Assembly (NCBI GenBank): GCA_001683825.1
Contig: LXTR01000085.1
Location: 1-64,000, forward strand
Origin: Flavobacteriaceae bacterium CP2B
Lineage (GTDB): Bacteria; Bacteroidota; Bacteroidia; Flavobacteriales; Flavobacteriaceae
Direction: 5' to 3'
Length of the DNA: 64,000 bases
The stretch's first letter is position 1. The number at the start of each line of letters is the position of its first letter. The notes under the pieces were generated by a model that worked only from the letters and a program-made list of their open reading frames with translations, made no database searches and was not told where the DNA came from. This document shows, one piece after another, positions 53,461 to 61,615 of this stretch. The position numbers were made by a program, and so were the translations under genes.

Positions 53461-54231
53461 ATGAAAAAGTACCTGCTACTAGCGGCCGTTGGCACCGGCA
53501 TCATCGGATTATTGGCGTTTGACCAACAAGGGGAGCATCAGAAGGCCAGCCTTTTCCCGGGGGCCTCCCTTAGCCAGTCACCCCAGGTCCTGGTATTTAG
53601 CAAGACGGCCGGCTACCGGCATAAGTCTATTGAAAAAGGGGTGGCTACCCTTAAAGAAATGGGCGCAACCCACAATTTTGAGGTGGCCCATACAGAAGAT
53701 TCCCTGGCCTTCGCAACAGGCAACCTAAAAAAATACCAATTGATTATTTTCTTAAGCACCACCATGGATGTGCTGGGTACGGAACAGGAAGAAGCCTTTA
53801 AAAACTATATCAATGGCGGGGGTGCCTACCTGGGGATCCATGCCGCGGCCGATACGGAGTACGACTGGCCCTGGTACGGGAAGTTGTGCGGGGCCTGGTT
53901 TAAGAGCCACCCCAAACAGCAGGAAGCCCGAATGGTCATCTTAGACCCCGATTTTCCGGCCACCACCCATTTAGGGGCGGAATGGCGGCATTTTGACGAA
54001 TGGTACAATTACAAGGAGATTAGCCCTGATCTGAAGGTGCTGATGAAGCTGGATGAATCTTCCTATGAAGGCGGTGAAAACGGGGACAACCACCCCATTG
54101 CCTGGTACCAGGAGTTTGATGGGGGAAGGGCTTTTTATACGGGCCTGGGCCATACGGAGGAGGCCTATGACGATCCCAAATTCCGGCAGCATTTGCTCGG
54201 AGGTATCTCTTGGTGCCTTGGCAGGGAGTAG
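53461..54231 (+). CDS. Exported ThuA-domain protein
   Basis: A 256-residue protein with a signal peptide (KKYLLLAAVGTGIIGLLAF). The ThuA/GATase-like domain shows QVLVFSKTAGYRHKSIEKG at its start, and YLGIHAAADTEYDWPWYGKLCGAWF, with HPIAWYQEFDGGRAFYTGLGHTEEAY later, all family hallmarks. ThuA-like proteins are linked to sugar metabolism; this exported form is common in Bacteroidota but its reaction is unknown. The frame is open to 53362 across the repeat; the start at 53461 is preferred. Confidence 0.9.
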   Translation: MKKYLLLAAVGTGIIGLLAFDQQGEHQKASLFPGASLSQSPQVLVFSKTAGYRHKSIEKGVATLKEMGATHNFEVAHTEDSLAFATGNLKKYQLIIFLSTTMDVLGTEQEEAFKNYINGGGAYLGIHAAADTEYDWPWYGKLCGAWFKSHPKQQEARMVILDPDFPATTHLGAEWRHFDEWYNYKEISPDLKVLMKLDESSYEGGENGDNHPIAWYQEFDGGRAFYTGLGHTEEAYDDPKFRQHLLGGISWCLGRE

Positions 54232-54345
54232 CATATGACTTTTTATGTCCGCTTTCTCCTGTGACAAAGCCCCTGTGACTATTGGACCGCTGACACAAGC
54301 GGTAAATGCCTTCGTTCCCTGAATGATCTTTTCAGTGCGCATGAC

Positions 54346-54390
54346 TACCTTTCAATTCGGGAGGGGTTTGGCACCCCTGGAATGAAAGGC
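54346..54390. repeat. Hairpin related to the GGGGTGGGG repeat
   Basis: CCTTTCA (54348-54354) pairs with TGAAAGG (54383-54389), and AGGGG with CCCCT inside, around TTTGGCA. It sits between convergent ThuA and DUF1460 genes and may also end the ThuA transcript. Confidence 0.5.
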
Positions 54391-54425
54391 CACTTCAACA
54401 GCCGGGGAAGGAATCGAAAAGGTCG

Positions 54426-54447
54426 AAAATGGGCGGTTTACGCCCAT
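54426..54447 (-). terminator. Terminator of the DUF1460 gene
   Basis: ATGGGCG (54429-54435) and CGCCCAT (54441-54447) form a perfect stem with a five-base loop. On the minus strand it is followed by TTTTC, 27 bases after the DUF1460 stop. Confidence 0.6.
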
Positions 54448-54473
54448 CAGGCGTTTCTGGCTCCGTTTAAGGT

Positions 54474-55316
54474 TTACAGCGGCCTGGCCACCATAATGCC
54501 GGTGTTGTGGCGGATAGCATTCAAATAATCGGTGAGGGGAAGCCGGGAGACCTCCACTTTTTCATTCGCCGAGGAGGCGTGTAGTAAATGGATGCGCCCG
54601 TCGGGCATGCGGATGGCAAATCCGGTGTGGGTGACGTCCAGGCCTTCTATGGAAGTAGCCAGCGCAATGATGTCGCCCGTTTTCAGGAGGTGCTCCTTGC
54701 TGGCGATCTTGTCTTTGGCCAGTACATAGATTGGGCGGCCGTTGAGGTAGCGCTCGGAGGCTTTTATTTTCAGGTAATTGTTATCATCGCTGAGGAAGGG
54801 GTAGAGGTCACGGTGCGAACTCATAAAATTGATGTCCTTCATAATGGGGTTTCCCCCCAATTCCTGAGTAATATCCTTAACAATGCCCTTCTTGTCATTG
54901 TTTGCGATCCACTCCGAAAAGTAGTGCAGGCGGGAAGGGTAGCCCTTGAGCTTCCCATCTTTGTACCGGATGGTTTCCAGGATACGGGCGAAAGCGTCCA
55001 GACTTGCTTCCCCCCGGCTCAGCAGGTAGCCCAGGGTTAAGACGTTTTCCACGAAGGTCGTGCAATCTAACCCCTGCAGGTTGATCACCAATGATTCTTT
55101 CTCGCCTACTTCAAGGGTCTGGGCCACATACGGGGTTCCCAGAAAGGTTTTGCCAATGGTCGCCAGGGTATCGCCATAGGATGGTTGGGCGAGGGCCTTT
55201 ATTTCTTCCATGCGCCGTTCAAAGGCAGCCTTGTCCTGGGCAGAGCACACCATATCCTGGGCATTTATCTGGATGCCCCACAAGAAGATGGCAGTAACTA
55301 GGATTAGGTTTCGCAT
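54474..55316 (-). CDS. DUF1460 (amidase-like, NlpC/P60 superfamily) exported protein
   Basis: A 280-residue exported protein: signal RNLILVTAIFLWGIQINA. The catalytic Cys is in LQGLDCTTFVENVLTLGYL and the His in LDVTHTGFAIRMPDGRIHLLHASS, the arrangement seen in DUF1460 and N-acetylmuramoyl-L-alanine amidase-like proteins. It probably cleaves peptidoglycan stem or linkage bonds. It follows the TraB/GumN gene by 32 bases, but TAGCTTTG at 55335-55328 gives it a possible promoter of its own. Confidence 0.88.
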   Translation of the reverse strand: MRNLILVTAIFLWGIQINAQDMVCSAQDKAAFERRMEEIKALAQPSYGDTLATIGKTFLGTPYVAQTLEVGEKESLVINLQGLDCTTFVENVLTLGYLLSRGEASLDAFARILETIRYKDGKLKGYPSRLHYFSEWIANNDKKGIVKDITQELGGNPIMKDINFMSSHRDLYPFLSDDNNYLKIKASERYLNGRPIYVLAKDKIASKEHLLKTGDIIALATSIEGLDVTHTGFAIRMPDGRIHLLHASSANEKVEVSRLPLTDYLNAIRHNTGIMVARPL

Positions 55317-55327
55317 GGTCGTGCGTT

Positions 55328-55335
55328 CAAAGCTA
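55328..55335 (-). promoter_or_regulatory. -7 box of the DUF1460 gene
   Basis: TAGCTTTG (minus strand) matches TAnnTTTG, 11 bases before the start codon. The upstream TTTTA near the TraB/GumN stop is only a weak -33 box. Confidence 0.45.
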
Positions 55336-55348
55336 TCAAAATTACTTC

Positions 55349-58300
55349 TTAAAACCCATATCCAAGGCGCGCTTTTTCGTTAGGTTCAAATACCACGGCC
55401 CTGGGGTGGTCTTTCAGCATAAATTCTTCGGTCACATAGCGCATCACCTCCGCCTCCGTGTCGGTATCGGCCATTCGCAGGCCCTTTCCTTTGTAAAACG
55501 GACGTGTACTGAGGGGGGCGTCGACCGGAAATACCAGTAACACCATCTTAAAGTTTTTGTTGAAGTCGAGCTGGCTTTTGCGCTTAAAATAGTACCCGGT
55601 ACAGTCCCTGTCCCCGTAACGGATGGGGCGCTCCCCAACAAACTGAACGGTATCTACCAAAGGGTCAAAATGCTCATCCCCGTAAAGCGCGGCGGCTGCC
55701 AGTTGCTGTTGACTGGCGTATTCCGTAGGAAAAAGTGATATTTGACCTACGGCATGTAACTTATTGAATAATAGGTTTCTGCTATTAATATTGGCTGCCA
55801 TGGAATCAATCATACCAAAGGGTATATACGTGCCTTCCCGGGCCAACAGTGCTACATAGGTGGTGCGGATTTCCGGGTCTTCCACCTCGTAGAGCCGGCG
55901 GAAGAACGACTGTACTTCCCGGTCCTTCTTAAAGGGGAAGAGGAGGACGGTGTAGTCTTCCAGCAATTTGCGGTGCTGACGGTTGTTTTTACTAAAGGTG
56001 CCACTTTGAACACGGCTTTGATTTTCGGTCCCCAGCTGGCGTTTCAGCTGCATATTCGCATCGCTCAGCAAGGGGCGCAGGTATTTCTTGTACCGGCTGG
56101 CCTTGATTTCCCCCTTGCCCACCAGGGTGGCCAGCATGGAAATAATAGGCTCCTTGTATTCGCTGATATTGCTGTATTCCAGCAGGTCGGGGAAGAGGGA
56201 GCGTGCCAGTGGCAGGCTGTCGTTGTACGGTGCAAAGATGCGGGCAATCTCAAAGGGGTTGGAAACCAAAGGCAGGTCTTGCGACAGCAGCTCGAGGAGG
56301 CGTGCGGCCGATGGGCCGTCCGCCTGTTGGGCCGTGGCTTGCAGGATACGTGTCTGTGCATTGGAATTGCTGTACGACCGCTCATAAAACTCCTTCAGGA
56401 ATTGCCGTACCCTGGGTTGGTCCATAAAGCCCAGTTCCTTCAAAAGGTGGCTCTGGATATGTTCCTTGTCCCCCGAAAAATCATAGGTGGCCACATACGT
56501 TATCAGGCTGTCCGCGTGCCGTTCATCAAAAAGGAGGTAGCGGTAGCCTTTCATTACAATACTGTCATTGGCCCTCAGGGCGGCAAAGAAATCAGCGGTT
56601 TTGTCTTCCATCAGGTCCCTGCCTATAAGGGTGTCCAGGGGTCTGAAATGGGTAAAGAATTCCGAGACAAAACGGCTGGGTTGGTTCAGGGTATCCAGTC
56701 CGGCCTTCAATTCGTATAGCAACCCGCCCTTTACCACGTTTTTTACAAGGATACCCCGGCTACTGGCCGTATCGGTTAAGGTAAGCAGGAGTTCATGGGA
56801 ACCATCGGCACCAGTTTGTTGCCGTTGTTCTTTGATCAGGAAGCTGGCCCCGGCATATTGTTTTTTTCGCAACGCCCATACCGAGTCGATGTTGGGGAAG
56901 GTCATATAGTCGTGGCTCTTGTTCAGGGTCACCGTGATGGCTTCATTGTTGGCGTGTTGGTAGATAGTTTTCTTGGTGTACGGGTGGTAGGGTTTTATCT
57001 CCTTCTGGCTTTTATAGTGCCCCATGTTGGTTTCCACAAATTTTTTGGGGGCGATGGGGGAGCGTGTCGTAAAATACAGGGCCGTATCCCGGATTTGGTT
57101 GAATGCTTCCCCATACTCGGGCTCCTGCAGTGCAAAGGAATCAAAATACGCCTTGGCCAGGCCTTCCCTGGGCGTGAGGATCCCCAGCAGGAAATAATCA
57201 CCCCGGCGAAGCACGGATTTCAGGTACAGCCTTTGGCTTCCCCCCTGGTTAAAAGGCGCCGAGGAGGCCAGGGAAAAGGGTTGCGGGGCTGCGTATTCCG
57301 GTTTCAGGTCCAGGTTTTGGTAAAAACGCTGCTGTATCTGCCGCAATTCAAAACTATCCTGTTCTATAAAGTCGAAATCGTTCAGGGTGGCCTGTTGCAG
57401 GAAGTAATAGGATTCGCTGGCGGGGTCGAAACCTTCGGCACGGCGGTTCCCGTTTCGCTTTTGGTTGACGAAGCGGTGGTTGGCCGGGAAGGTGACCTTA
57501 AAGTCATTGAAGGCCGAGGTAAGGACCTTGGTCCCTTCTTTGGGGCGTTTAAATTGCAGGCTGTTGAAAATAGCATCGGAGTAGCGGGTCACATAGTCAT
57601 CCTGCCCGCCCATTTTAAATATCACTACCTCCAGGGGGGTGGTGTAGATCTGGTACCGTTGCTGGTCGCCGTTTTTAAGCTGGTTCCGGATATCGAGCCC
57701 TTGATAGCCCTGGTGGCTGATGCGCCTTTTTTCCAGGATTCTGCCCGGTATATTTTCAAACAACAATCCTTCCAGGTCTTCAACGGTATAGCCGGCCTTG
57801 CGGTTGATCCTGGAATAGGTGGGGATGCGGTGTACCATCAGGTAACTGCCGTTGGTAAGGTCTGGGGAGATATAGGTAATGTGCTGCCCTTCAGCCACCG
57901 GGTACAATTTGTGTGGGAGTAGCATACTGAAAAAGCCATCTTCCGGGCCCTGGGCCTGCAGCTCGGGTTTCCGGAAACTGCGATCGAACTTATCCTTGAG
58001 CCGGCTTCCTTCTGCCGTTGCCTGGGAGACCAGTGGACGAAGCGTATAGCCCCTTTGCTCCAGCAGGGAAATCACCCCTTTATCCCCCGGAAGGTGGGCG
58101 GCCCCTATGCCTGCAAACACCTTGGCTTTGCGGATGGCGGAGTCCAGGCGCCTGGCCATGTTCTCATTGCGGATGTAGAGCATGTTGGTCAGGTAATGGT
58201 CTGTATACATCGCCCGGTCTATGGAGTCGAGTAACGCGATATTGCGCTCCCGGTAGGCATCCTGCATGAGCGACATCAGGTCGCTCTGCCGCATTTTTTC

Positions 58301-58858
58301 CTGCAGCCATTCATCGGGTTTACGCTTCATGGCATTCAGGCTGGCCCGGCCCACGAGGGCCTGGGATTCCTCAAGGTCTTCGAGGGCTAAAATGGGTTTG
58401 CCAAATTTACTACCGGCCTGGTAGATAAACATATCCAGGTAGGTTTCCTCTTCAAAGTTCTGTGAATATTCGTTGGTGCGGTACAAGATATTGTTTACCA
58501 GGCCATCGTCCGAGGCCAATAAAGAGGCCAGGTCTTTACGGTCCGGGGAGCGAAGGCTGAAAGCCTCGGTATAGAACCCCTTGGTGATAAACCCATGTCC
58601 GCTCCTGCTGTCGTCCGTATCGCTTTCCAACCAGGTGGCAGGGTCCGATTCCAGCGCTACCACCTCACTCTGGTCCAGGGCTTCGTAGAAGACGTCATCC
58701 AGCAAAAAGGCGATTTTCTTGCTTACATGCATGGTTCCGTAAAGGTAGGAGGGCTGTTCCAGGCCATTACCGGATATTTCCCAAAGAAGGCTGTTGGAAT
58801 CCTGGGGGAAACTCAACAAGGGAAGGCAAAACCATAGTATGCAATAAATACTGCGCAT
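55349..58858 (-). CDS. TraB/GumN-family protein with a very long C-terminal extension
   Basis: A 1169-residue exported protein (signal RSIYCILWFCLPLLSFPQ). Residues about 25-290 are a TraB/GumN domain: WEISGNGLEQPSYLYGTMHVSKK with the conserved GTMH, and KVFAGIGAAHLPGDKGVISLLEQRGY at its end. Normal GumN proteins stop there. Here nearly 880 residues follow that I cannot assign: strand-rich to about 740, then helical, with HEAT-like stretches (LLELLSQDLPLVSNPFEIARIF, PIISMLATLVGKGEI). The C-terminus ends ARLGYGF. The TraB fold suggests a metal-dependent protease or hydrolase in the periplasm; the extension may bind a partner. Confidence 0.75.
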   Translation of the reverse strand: MRSIYCILWFCLPLLSFPQDSNSLLWEISGNGLEQPSYLYGTMHVSKKIAFLLDDVFYEALDQSEVVALESDPATWLESDTDDSRSGHGFITKGFYTEAFSLRSPDRKDLASLLASDDGLVNNILYRTNEYSQNFEEETYLDMFIYQAGSKFGKPILALEDLEESQALVGRASLNAMKRKPDEWLQEKMRQSDLMSLMQDAYRERNIALLDSIDRAMYTDHYLTNMLYIRNENMARRLDSAIRKAKVFAGIGAAHLPGDKGVISLLEQRGYTLRPLVSQATAEGSRLKDKFDRSFRKPELQAQGPEDGFFSMLLPHKLYPVAEGQHITYISPDLTNGSYLMVHRIPTYSRINRKAGYTVEDLEGLLFENIPGRILEKRRISHQGYQGLDIRNQLKNGDQQRYQIYTTPLEVVIFKMGGQDDYVTRYSDAIFNSLQFKRPKEGTKVLTSAFNDFKVTFPANHRFVNQKRNGNRRAEGFDPASESYYFLQQATLNDFDFIEQDSFELRQIQQRFYQNLDLKPEYAAPQPFSLASSAPFNQGGSQRLYLKSVLRRGDYFLLGILTPREGLAKAYFDSFALQEPEYGEAFNQIRDTALYFTTRSPIAPKKFVETNMGHYKSQKEIKPYHPYTKKTIYQHANNEAITVTLNKSHDYMTFPNIDSVWALRKKQYAGASFLIKEQRQQTGADGSHELLLTLTDTASSRGILVKNVVKGGLLYELKAGLDTLNQPSRFVSEFFTHFRPLDTLIGRDLMEDKTADFFAALRANDSIVMKGYRYLLFDERHADSLITYVATYDFSGDKEHIQSHLLKELGFMDQPRVRQFLKEFYERSYSNSNAQTRILQATAQQADGPSAARLLELLSQDLPLVSNPFEIARIFAPYNDSLPLARSLFPDLLEYSNISEYKEPIISMLATLVGKGEIKASRYKKYLRPLLSDANMQLKRQLGTENQSRVQSGTFSKNNRQHRKLLEDYTVLLFPFKKDREVQSFFRRLYEVEDPEIRTTYVALLAREGTYIPFGMIDSMAANINSRNLLFNKLHAVGQISLFPTEYASQQQLAAAALYGDEHFDPLVDTVQFVGERPIRYGDRDCTGYYFKRKSQLDFNKNFKMVLLVFPVDAPLSTRPFYKGKGLRMADTDTEAEVMRYVTEEFMLKDHPRAVVFEPNEKARLGYGF

Positions 58859-58901
58859 GGGTATAGGTTGGTCGGGTCGGATTGGGTATCCTTAATAACG
58901 C

Positions 58902-59984
58902 CTATTTTTCCACTCTATTTTCCAAAGCGCCCAGATTTTTCAGGTAGAGGCGGCTGTGTGCCAGGCTTTCGGGGTGGTTTTTCTGGAGGTAGGTGATCAG
59001 TTTTTCGCGCACCATTACCCGAAGTTCCCATGCGGTGGGTGAGTCCTTGGCACTCATCAGTGCCCGTATTTCCACGTGCTGCGCCTTTGAGTCCGTGACC
59101 TGCAGCACATTTACCTTCCCGTCCCACAGGTCGGTTCCTTTCAGGATGCGTGTCAGTTCTTCCCGCAGCGCCTCGAAATCAACATTGTAGTCGGTATAGA
59201 GGAAGACCGTTCCCAGGATGTCAGCCGACGTTTTGGTCCAGTTCTGGAAGGGTTTTTCTATAAAATAGGTGGTGGGCACGATCAACCGGCGCTTGTCCCA
59301 GATAGCCACCACCACATAGGTGAGGGTAATCTGTTCTATGCGACCCCACTCACCTTCAACGACCACCACATCGTCTATTTTTATGGGCTGGGCGATGGCG
59401 ATCTGGATACCTGCCAGGATGGCCCCGATCATCCGCTGGGCAGAAAAGCCAATGATGATACCTGCCACCCCGGCAGAGGCAAAAATACTAACCCCCAGCT
59501 CGCGGATCTCCTCAAAACTCATCAGGGCGAAGCTCAGGGCAAGGATGATGACGATAAAGATAAAGATGCGCTCCAGGATGGTGAATTGGGTGTACACCTG
59601 CCGGGCCCTCAGGTTGTCGGTGGCATGCACATCGTATTTCTGCACGATCAGTGCTTTGATCAGCTTCAGGATTTTGATGATCAACCAGGCAAAAGAGGTG
59701 ATAAAAAGCAGGGTACTCGTTTTTTTAAACCAGTAGGTATAATCAGTTAGCCCCAGCAGGTCCCGTAGCGATGCCATACGGATGAGGATAGACAACAGGA
59801 TGAAGACCAGGGGGAGCGAAATTTTCTTGACCGTGTCTGTGGGAATTGGAGACTTCGGGTTTTTGCCAAGTCGTCGCAAGTATGCGATCACACCAATATA
59901 GGCCCCAATCATCAGGATAAGGCCAATGATCAAAAAGACCAGGGCCTCCTCATTTTTGTTGCCGCCAAAAATTTGTTCCAGCAT
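58902..59984 (-). CDS. Small-conductance mechanosensitive channel (MscS family)
   Basis: A 360-residue inner-membrane channel. Four hydrophobic segments (about residues 14-33, 52-70, 85-107, 135-160), then the pore helix and MscS beta-domain: GIIIGFSAQRMIGAILAGIQIAIAQPIKIDDVVVVEGEWGRIEQITLTYVVV. The C-terminal domain is short. It opens on membrane tension during osmotic downshock. It lies 43 bases upstream of the TraB/GumN gene on the same strand. Confidence 0.93.
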   Translation of the reverse strand: MLEQIFGGNKNEEALVFLIIGLILMIGAYIGVIAYLRRLGKNPKSPIPTDTVKKISLPLVFILLSILIRMASLRDLLGLTDYTYWFKKTSTLLFITSFAWLIIKILKLIKALIVQKYDVHATDNLRARQVYTQFTILERIFIFIVIILALSFALMSFEEIRELGVSIFASAGVAGIIIGFSAQRMIGAILAGIQIAIAQPIKIDDVVVVEGEWGRIEQITLTYVVVAIWDKRRLIVPTTYFIEKPFQNWTKTSADILGTVFLYTDYNVDFEALREELTRILKGTDLWDGKVNVLQVTDSKAQHVEIRALMSAKDSPTAWELRVMVREKLITYLQKNHPESLAHSRLYLKNLGALENRVEK

Positions 59985-60109
59985 GTTTGTGGGTCTTTTA
60001 CGGGCAAGTTACTAAAATCAATTGGGCCGGCCCGGTGATGATTGGCTTTGCCTATACCTAAATAGTGAAAGTTATGGCGCAGGATATGGGGTAGTTGGGC
60101 AAGTTCATG

Positions 60110-60117
60110 TATTTTTG
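60110..60117 (+). promoter_or_regulatory. -7 box of hemH
   Basis: TATTTTTG matches TAnnTTTG, 22 bases before the GTG start. No convincing TTTG at 19-21 bases upstream. Confidence 0.5.
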
Positions 60118-60139
60118 AGGGTCTAAAAAGAGAATTGCA

Positions 60140-61171
60140 GTGAAAGGAGTACTATTGGTGAACCTGGGATCCCCGGACAGCCCTACCGCAAAAGATGTCA
60201 AGCCCTACCTGGATGAATTCCTGATGGATGAGCGTGTCATAGACGTGCCATTACTGTTGCGCAACCTGTTGGTGCGGGGCATCATCCTTCAAACGCGACC
60301 GAAGCGGTCGGCCAAGGCCTATGCCAGGATATGGTGGGAGGAAGGATCGCCCCTGATTGTCATTTCGGAACGCTTCCGCGATAAACTCGGCCAACAACTC
60401 AATCTGCCGGTGGCCCTGGGTATGCGCTATGGCTCCATGACCATCAGGAAGGCCCTGGAAGAATTGCAGGCTAAAGGCGTGACCGAGGTATTGCTGGTAC
60501 CCCTGTACCCCCATTACGCCATGTCGTCTTACGAGACCGTGGTGGTCAAGGCCATGCAGGTACAAGAGGAACATTTCCCCAAAATGGCCCTCACCACCCT
60601 GCCGGCTTTTTACAGGAACGACGATTATATACGGGTGCTGGCCCAGAGCATTTCCGATGGGCTGAAGGATTTTGACTATGACCATGTGCTTTTCTCCTAC
60701 CACGGCATTCCGGAGCGGCACATCCGGAAATCGGACCCCACCAAATTCCATTGCAAGATCGACGGTCGCTGCTGTAGCATCAATTCAGTCGCCCACCATA
60801 CCTGCTACCGCCACCAGTGTTACGATACCACCGAACGGGTCAAAAAGGCCCTGGGCCTACCCGCTGAAAAAGTAAGTAGCTCTTTCCAGTCGCGCCTGGC
60901 GGGCGATCCCTGGTTGAAGCCGTATACCGACTTTGAGTTTGAGCGCCTGGCGAAGGCGGGCAAAACCCGCCTGGCGGTGATCACCCCGGCCTTTGTGGCC
61001 GATTGCCTGGAGACCCTGGAGGAGATTGCCATGGAGGGGGAGGAGCAATTCCATGAAGCCGGTGGCGAATCCTACAAGCACATCCCTTGCTTGAATGACC
61101 GGGAGGATTGGGTGGCGCTCATGGCGAAATGGGTGAAGGAATGGGAAACGACCGGAGCCCTCCCTGTTTAA
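60140..61171 (+). CDS. hemH: Ferrochelatase
   Basis: A 343-residue ferrochelatase that inserts iron into protoporphyrin (or coproporphyrin). It starts at GTG 60140 with KGVLLVNLGSPDSPTAKDVKPYL, the family N-terminus. The catalytic His is in VLFSYHGIPERHIRKSDP, and the Glu in FHEAGGESYKHIPCLND. CRHQCYDT-like cysteines (HHTCYRHQCYDTT) are present in the middle. It lies 9 kb from the other hem genes, alone. It relies on a protoporphyrinogen oxidase outside the window. Confidence 0.96.
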   Translation: MKGVLLVNLGSPDSPTAKDVKPYLDEFLMDERVIDVPLLLRNLLVRGIILQTRPKRSAKAYARIWWEEGSPLIVISERFRDKLGQQLNLPVALGMRYGSMTIRKALEELQAKGVTEVLLVPLYPHYAMSSYETVVVKAMQVQEEHFPKMALTTLPAFYRNDDYIRVLAQSISDGLKDFDYDHVLFSYHGIPERHIRKSDPTKFHCKIDGRCCSINSVAHHTCYRHQCYDTTERVKKALGLPAEKVSSSFQSRLAGDPWLKPYTDFEFERLAKAGKTRLAVITPAFVADCLETLEEIAMEGEEQFHEAGGESYKHIPCLNDREDWVALMAKWVKEWETTGALPV

Positions 61172-61218
61172 AACCAATAGGTATTTTGATTGCCGGTTTA
61201 TGTGCCAGTACACGGCCC

Positions 61219-61446
61219 TGACCGTCCGCGTCAGGACGAAGCAATCTCATGACCCACACCGCATAGGTGGGATTACGTCACTTCGTTGGTAATGACGTTG
61301 TTTCATAGAAGGGTGGGCTATTTTGTGTTCAGCTATTTTAAGGTACCCGTCATTGCGAGGCGCGCGCAAGCGCAACGAAGCAATCCCATCAGGGAGTGCA
61401 CCTTCATTGCGAGGTCCTGACCGTTAGCGTCAGGACGAAGCAATCT
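61219..61446. repeat. Second cluster of CGTCATTGCGAGG repeats with a variant apex
   Basis: A standard unit lies at 61350-61386 and an inverted arm at 61268-61297. A third copy (61403-61446) keeps the ends TCATTGCGAGG and CGAAGCAATC, but its middle is TCCTGACCGTTAGCGTCAGGA instead of the CGCGCGCAAGCGCAA core. The same GTCAGGAC end occurs at 61230 and at 12191. No gene lies in 61172-61615. Confidence 0.8.
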
Positions 61447-61479
61447 CATTAAAAATGGGGACAAGGTCCGCCGCAAGTT

Positions 61480-61590
61480 TTCTGCAGTGAAAGGCCATAT
61501 CTTGAACCTGGGGCGGGGTTTGGAACCCCATCCCCCAACCACCGAGTCCGGAGGATCACCGCAGCACCACGTTACACGCATTACCCGTAC
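61480..61590. repeat. Copy of the GGGGTGGGG hairpin repeat
   Basis: TTGAACCTGGGGCGGGG, TTTGG and AACCCCATCCCCCAACCACCG (61503-61544) closely match the copies at 52.7-53.1 kb. The following ATCACCGCAGCACCAC and ACCCGTACCCC are also shared. Confidence 0.7.
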
Positions 61591-61602
61591 CCCATAATAT
61601 CG

Positions 61603-61610
61603 TATTTTTG
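61603..61610 (+). promoter_or_regulatory. -7 box of the MATE gene, five bases before the ATG
   Basis: TATTTTTG ends at 61610 and the ATG is at 61616, so the transcript would be leaderless or nearly so. No TTTG box is seen at the normal distance. Confidence 0.45.
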
Positions 61611-61615
61611 ACGCC

